This document shows positions 11,184 to 13,637 of a stretch of 13,637 nt of DNA, in pieces (the stretch's first letter is position 1; the number at the start of each line of letters is the position of its first letter). The DNA comes from Vibrio japonicus. GTDB lineage: Bacteria > Pseudomonadota > Gammaproteobacteria > Enterobacterales > Vibrionaceae. Location: assembly GCF_024582835.1 (NCBI RefSeq), contig NZ_CP102098.1:1-13637 (forward strand), given 5' to 3'. The translations under genes and the position numbers were made by a program. The notes below the pieces were generated by a model that worked only from the letters and a program-made list of their open reading frames with translations, searched no databases and was not told the DNA's origin.

Positions 11184-12308
11184 ATGAATGATACAGAAGC
11201 GAAGGACTACGCCCGGAGGCTGGTAGATAAAGGGATAGACCCGGAAACAGCCGTTGAAATAGCCCGAAAAGCGCAGCAGGCCCAGGAGCCGCAGCAGGCC
11301 GCCCAGGACAGGAGTAGCGACCCGACACCGGCAGCACCGGCCAAGGTTGATAACGCCAAAAAGGCACCCGCTCAAAAGCGCCGGAGCAGTGCCACCAAGA
11401 AGGCGGCCGCCAGTGGCAGCGAGAAGGCCGACAAGCCCCGGAAACAGCCCACACGGGCCGATATAGCCCTGATTGATGCGTCAGCCCGGATTATGGAAGC
11501 GCCGCCGACAGGGGACGATATGGCTTTTAATCATGGCATTCTGTGCCAAGTAGGTTTGCCCCGATCCAAGGTTAATGGCACCAGTTTCCTACGCCGATCC
11601 GGTGACGCATGGGTTCACGTTCAAGCCGGGTTGCTGGATGAAGGAAGCGGGCCGGTAGAGCAGCCCGTTCCTTATGGAGCAATGCCCCGGCTTGCTTTGG
11701 CTTGGCTTTCTACTTATGCCGTGCGCCACAAGACACCGGAAATTCACATAGGCGAGAGCGCCGCCGAGTTCTTGCGGTTGATGGGCAAGGATGCTCAGGG
11801 CGCACGCTACAAAACCCTACGCACCCAAATGCACGCATTAGCCGCCTGCCGTTTGCAGATGGGGTTTAAAGGCCGCACTTACAGCGCCCAGCCCGTGAGC
11901 CAATTTGATGCGTGGATAAACGACCAGGAAAGCGATCAACGGCCACTATGGCCGGGCACGCTGTGCCTGTCTGCCGACTTCTATAACATTCTGATGGAAA
12001 GCCCTGTACCACTGGATAACAGGGCGCTTGATGCCCTTTCAGGCTCAGCTTTGGCACTGGATATTTATTGCTGGCTAGCCCATCGACTGCACCGGATCGA
12101 GGGCCGTCCGGTAACACTGCACTGGCGTAGCATCCGGGAGCAGTTCGCCCAGGAGTACCAAGGGAAAGACGCAGATAAAGACTTCAAAAAGCGGTTTCTT
12201 CCAGCCCTTCACAATGTCCTAATGGTTTACCCGGACGCCAAAGTAAAGCAGGTAACAGGCGGCCTCCTGCTGATGCCCAGCCCCCCACCAGTGCCCTACA
12301 AGGGCTGA
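11184..12308 (+). CDS. repA: RepA replication initiator (RepA_C family, IncW-like)
   Basis: This 374-residue protein starts at ATG 11184 behind an AGGGAGA ribosome site. The first 100 residues are Lys/Ala/Pro-rich and probably flexible. The conserved RepA core follows (about residues 100-345): MAFNHGILCQVGLPR, FLRRSGDAWVHVQAG and LALAWLSTYAVRHKTPEIH, then a helix-turn-helix-like region LMGKDAQGARYKTLRTQMHA and the family hallmark SALALDIYCWLAHRLHRI. This is the plasmid-encoded RepA family that includes IncW initiators. It is expected to bind the iterons about 100 bp downstream and open the origin with host DnaA. The gene ends at a strong terminator. A promoter was not found; it probably lies within the resolvase gene or is shared with it. 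Confidence 0.9.
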   Translation: MNDTEAKDYARRLVDKGIDPETAVEIARKAQQAQEPQQAAQDRSSDPTPAAPAKVDNAKKAPAQKRRSSATKKAAASGSEKADKPRKQPTRADIALIDASARIMEAPPTGDDMAFNHGILCQVGLPRSKVNGTSFLRRSGDAWVHVQAGLLDEGSGPVEQPVPYGAMPRLALAWLSTYAVRHKTPEIHIGESAAEFLRLMGKDAQGARYKTLRTQMHALAACRLQMGFKGRTYSAQPVSQFDAWINDQESDQRPLWPGTLCLSADFYNILMESPVPLDNRALDALSGSALALDIYCWLAHRLHRIEGRPVTLHWRSIREQFAQEYQGKDADKDFKKRFLPALHNVLMVYPDAKVKQVTGGLLLMPSPPPVPYKG

Positions 12309-12318
12309 TCGACACCCG

Positions 12319-12343
12319 ACCCGGCCACCGTGCCGGGTTTTTT
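12319..12343 (+). terminator. Rho-independent terminator of repA
   Basis: A 7-bp stem (12319-12325 with 12332-12338, ACCCGGC/GCCGGGT) is followed by six Ts (12338-12343). It begins ten bases after the repA stop. This separates repA transcription from the iteron region. Confidence 0.85.
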
Positions 12344-12375
12344 GTGCTTGAAAGGGGCCGCTTTTGAAGGCGTCC

Positions 12376-12590
12376 TGTGCATAACCCTGTTAAATCAATA
12401 ACTTATCCTCGTTAAATCCGACCCCCCCAGCTTCGTTAAATCCGACCCCCCTTTAAGCCGTTTTCTCGTTAAATCCGACCCCCCCAGCTTCGTTAAATCC
12501 GACCCCCCCTAAACCTATAAGGTAATACCTATAGTTTTTACCTGTAAAAATATCCTATAGCGGATCACCCCCGCCGCTGTGGAAAACAGC
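12376..12590. other. Vegetative replication origin (oriV)
   Basis: This non-coding segment follows repA and has the parts of an iteron origin. It contains a DnaA-box match TGTGCATAA (12376-12384) and four iterons (12410-12509). An AT-rich segment (12511-12560) contains three CCTATA words and an inverted repeat TTTTTA/TAAAAA (12535-12550) and is a good candidate for the melting region. A second DnaA-box match is TGTGGAAAA (12578-12586). The order iterons, AT-rich region and DnaA boxes next to repA supports the call. Confidence 0.8.
12410..12509 (+). repeat. Four oriV iterons (CGTTAAATCCGACCCCCCC)
   Basis: Copies lie at 12410-12428, 12434-12451, 12467-12485 and 12491-12509, and differ only by six or seven terminal Cs. 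Start-to-start spacings are 24, 33 and 24 bp, so the array is two equal pairs joined by AGCTT, with a longer gap between the pairs. A partial copy (TGTTAAATC) precedes them at 12389-12397. They are the likely RepA binding sites that set copy number. Confidence 0.85.
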
Positions 12591-13140
12591 CAGGCACCGC
12601 AGAAAATCGACCGCCGAAAAGTGCCTATCGGCACGCCTGCCCTTCGGTCGCTTCGCTCCCTTCGCCCTGCCGCTTCGCGTCAGCCTGGACTATGTGGGCC
12701 GCAAGCGGCCCGCTGGAGTCTATAACGGGCGCTTTCGCGCCCTACCCTGCCAACCCCACCACCAGAGCCAGAAAACGGCCCTTGTGCCTGTTTCTGGCCG
12801 TTTTGGAGGTATCCGCAAGCTGTTAAACCAAGAACTAGCCACCGTGACGACTGAAAGGCCGTCAAAAACAGGTTAATCAAGGTGGAGGTGACTGCTAGTG
12901 CAGTGCCAGGGGCTGGCCACCGTGCCGCCTGTTGGTTTGGTGGAATGTTTGAACGCCAAAAGGAAGGGGGCGCAAGCATCGAGCGATAGCCGGGCAATGT
13001 GAGCGCCGGAGAGGCCGCAGGAGGGCCGAAAGAGTACAAGGCAAGGCATTGGCCTACCCCGACACCAAAAAGCGCACAGAGAGCCGCACAGAGCGCCGGA
13101 CTGACCGCGCACCCGCAGCAGCCAGGGATCACCGCGCAGC
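12591..13140. other. GC-rich non-coding stretch with hairpins between oriV and kfrA
   Basis: No convincing gene is seen here. Stems include GTGCC/GGCAC near 12621-12634, GGGCCGC/GCGGCCC near 12697-12712, and GGGCGC/GCGCCC near 12727-12742. Two mutually exclusive stems share one region: 12768-12774 with 12791-12797, and 12772-12780 with 12796-12804. Such structures may serve as single-strand initiation or priming sites (inference). A short frame with a good ribosome site at 12898 is listed separately. Confidence 0.5.
12898..13002 (+). CDS. Possible 34-residue peptide (GTG start), doubtful
   Basis: GTG 12898 is preceded by GGTGGAGG with nine bases between GGAGG and the start. The frame encodes VQCQGLATVPPVGLVECL and then a short basic stretch before TGA 13000-13002. 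The wording PPVGLVECLNA reminds me of short hypothetical proteins seen in many proteobacterial mobile elements, but I cannot verify this from memory. It may instead be a conserved non-coding element that is often mis-called as a gene. Confidence 0.22.
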   Translation: MQCQGLATVPPVGLVECLNAKRKGAQASSDSRAM

Positions 13141-13161
13141 GCAGGGCGATAATAATAACGC

Positions 13162-13199
13162 TTGCATAATAATAAGAATAATATTATTATTCTTATTAT
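13162..13199 (+). promoter_or_regulatory. kfrA promoter with palindromic operator
   Basis: A 14-bp perfect inverted repeat (ATAATAAGAATAAT at 13169-13182 and its reverse complement at 13186-13199, 3-bp spacer) lies 28 bp before the kfrA ATG. It is an AT-only island in GC-rich surroundings. A weak -35 (TTGCAT, 13162-13167) and a good -10 (TATTAT, 13185-13190) at 17 bp fall on it. This fits autorepression, as known for KfrA of RK2. Confidence 0.72.
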
Positions 13200-13227
13200 G
13201 GTAGTTCATCCAGACGAGGGACAGACA

Positions 13228-13637
13228 ATGGAAATCAGCAACGACATTCGCGCCCGCATCATCGACGCCGCAGACCAGCTTTACCAGGACACCAACCGCG
13301 AGCGGTTCCCCACCGTTGACCAGGTGCGCCGTGCAGCCCGTGCCGATATGAACACAACCAGCGCCGTGATGAAGGAATGGAGGCGACAGCAGACCGCCGC
13401 ACCGGCAGCCGTGGCCGTAGCGATCCCGGAGCGCGTACAGGACGCCATGAGCGCAGCACTGGCCACCGTTTGGAGTGAAGCCCAGGAGCTGGCCAACGAG
13501 TCGCTAACCGCTGCAAAACAGGCATGGGAAACCGAACGTGCAGACGCTGACACCATGCGGGCCGAGCTGGCAGACGCATACGAACAACAGGCCCAGGAGC
13601 TGGACACCTGCAAACAGCAGTTGACCGAGGCCCAGGC
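13228..13637 (+). CDS. kfrA: KfrA-like DNA-binding coiled-coil protein, N-terminal part (runs off the window)
   Basis: This open frame starts at ATG 13228 behind a GAGGGA-type ribosome site and runs 136 codons plus two bases to the window edge. Residues 1 to about 60 match the style of the KfrA N-terminal DNA-binding domain (start MEISNDIRARIIDAAD, then a region with FPTVDQVRRAARADMNTTSAV that reads as a helix-turn-helix). After that the protein is almost entirely Ala/Glu/Gln/Arg-rich helix, as in the long coiled coil of KfrA. The last two bases plus base 1 of the window make an alanine codon, and the frame continues without a break in the piece at 1-601, which supports a circular molecule. 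KfrA proteins of IncP, IncU and IncW plasmids repress their own promoter and help plasmid maintenance. That role is inferred here from the family and from the palindrome upstream. Confidence 0.88.
   Translation, partial: MEISNDIRARIIDAADQLYQDTNRERFPTVDQVRRAARADMNTTSAVMKEWRRQQTAAPAAVAVAIPERVQDAMSAALATVWSEAQELANESLTAAKQAWETERADADTMRAELADAYEQQAQELDTCKQQLTEAQ

Noticed and set aside
12410..12509. CRISPR array
   Set aside because: The repeats are 19 bp with 5-15 bp gaps and no unique spacers of normal length, next to repA and DnaA boxes; they are iterons.
12680..13132. 150-codon minus-strand frame between oriV and kfrA
   Set aside because: Cys/Pro/Gly/Leu-rich composition, no ribosome site, and it spans several hairpins; treated as non-coding.

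Overview
The window reads as one complete circular plasmid of about 13.6 kb, opened inside a kfrA gene. The reading frame that runs off the right edge (ATG at 13228) continues, base for base in frame, into the frame that enters at the left edge and stops at 601. Joined, the two halves give a 336-residue KfrA. The high G+C content, the gene families (KfrA, RepA of the IncW-like RepA_C family, TraK/TraL/TraM-like proteins, MobC, an LPD7 relaxase) and the strong Shine-Dalgarno sites point to a broad-host-range plasmid of Gram-negative Proteobacteria. I cannot name the host. There is no resistance gene, no complete insertion sequence and no type IV secretion channel, so I read it as a cryptic mobilizable plasmid.

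Layout. (1) 13150-13637 plus 1-601: kfrA with a palindromic operator over its promoter. A minus-strand terminator at 620-643 lies between kfrA and the convergent transfer operon. (2) 4557 down to 673, minus strand: a five-gene operon encoding a TraK/StbA-like DNA-binding protein, a TraL/StbB-like ATPase, a TraM-like membrane coiled coil, a VirD4-type coupling protein and a small membrane protein. (3) 4558-4835: a divergent control region with ten helically phased TTTTRACC-like repeats, a near-consensus promoter and a probable oriT. (4) 4836-8950, plus strand: mobC, the relaxase gene with a second protein gene nested in another frame (6290-6541), a 61-residue protein and a 319-residue charged protein. 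(5) 9038-10226: two membrane microproteins and an exported trypsin-like protease, joined by ATGA overlaps. (6) 10321-11142: paired C-tract repeats, a res-like site and a serine resolvase. (7) 11184-12343: repA and its terminator. (8) 12376-13140: the vegetative origin with four iterons, DnaA boxes and an AT-rich segment, then a non-coding GC-rich stretch with several hairpins.

How the parts work together. RepA and the iterons replicate the plasmid, the resolvase and res site resolve multimers, and KfrA plus the TraK/StbA-like protein probably serve stability and regulation. MobC, the relaxase and probably the nested acidic protein process oriT. The plasmid supplies its own coupling protein but must borrow a mating channel from another element. 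The arrangement around oriT resembles RP4 (traK-traL-traM divergent from traJ-traI, with traH nested inside traI) and R388 (stb operon beside oriT).

The least explained parts are the nested gene, the microprotein-protease operon, a 15-bp motif repeated at three module boundaries (two of them in matching gene leaders), and iteron-like C-tract repeats found away from the origin.
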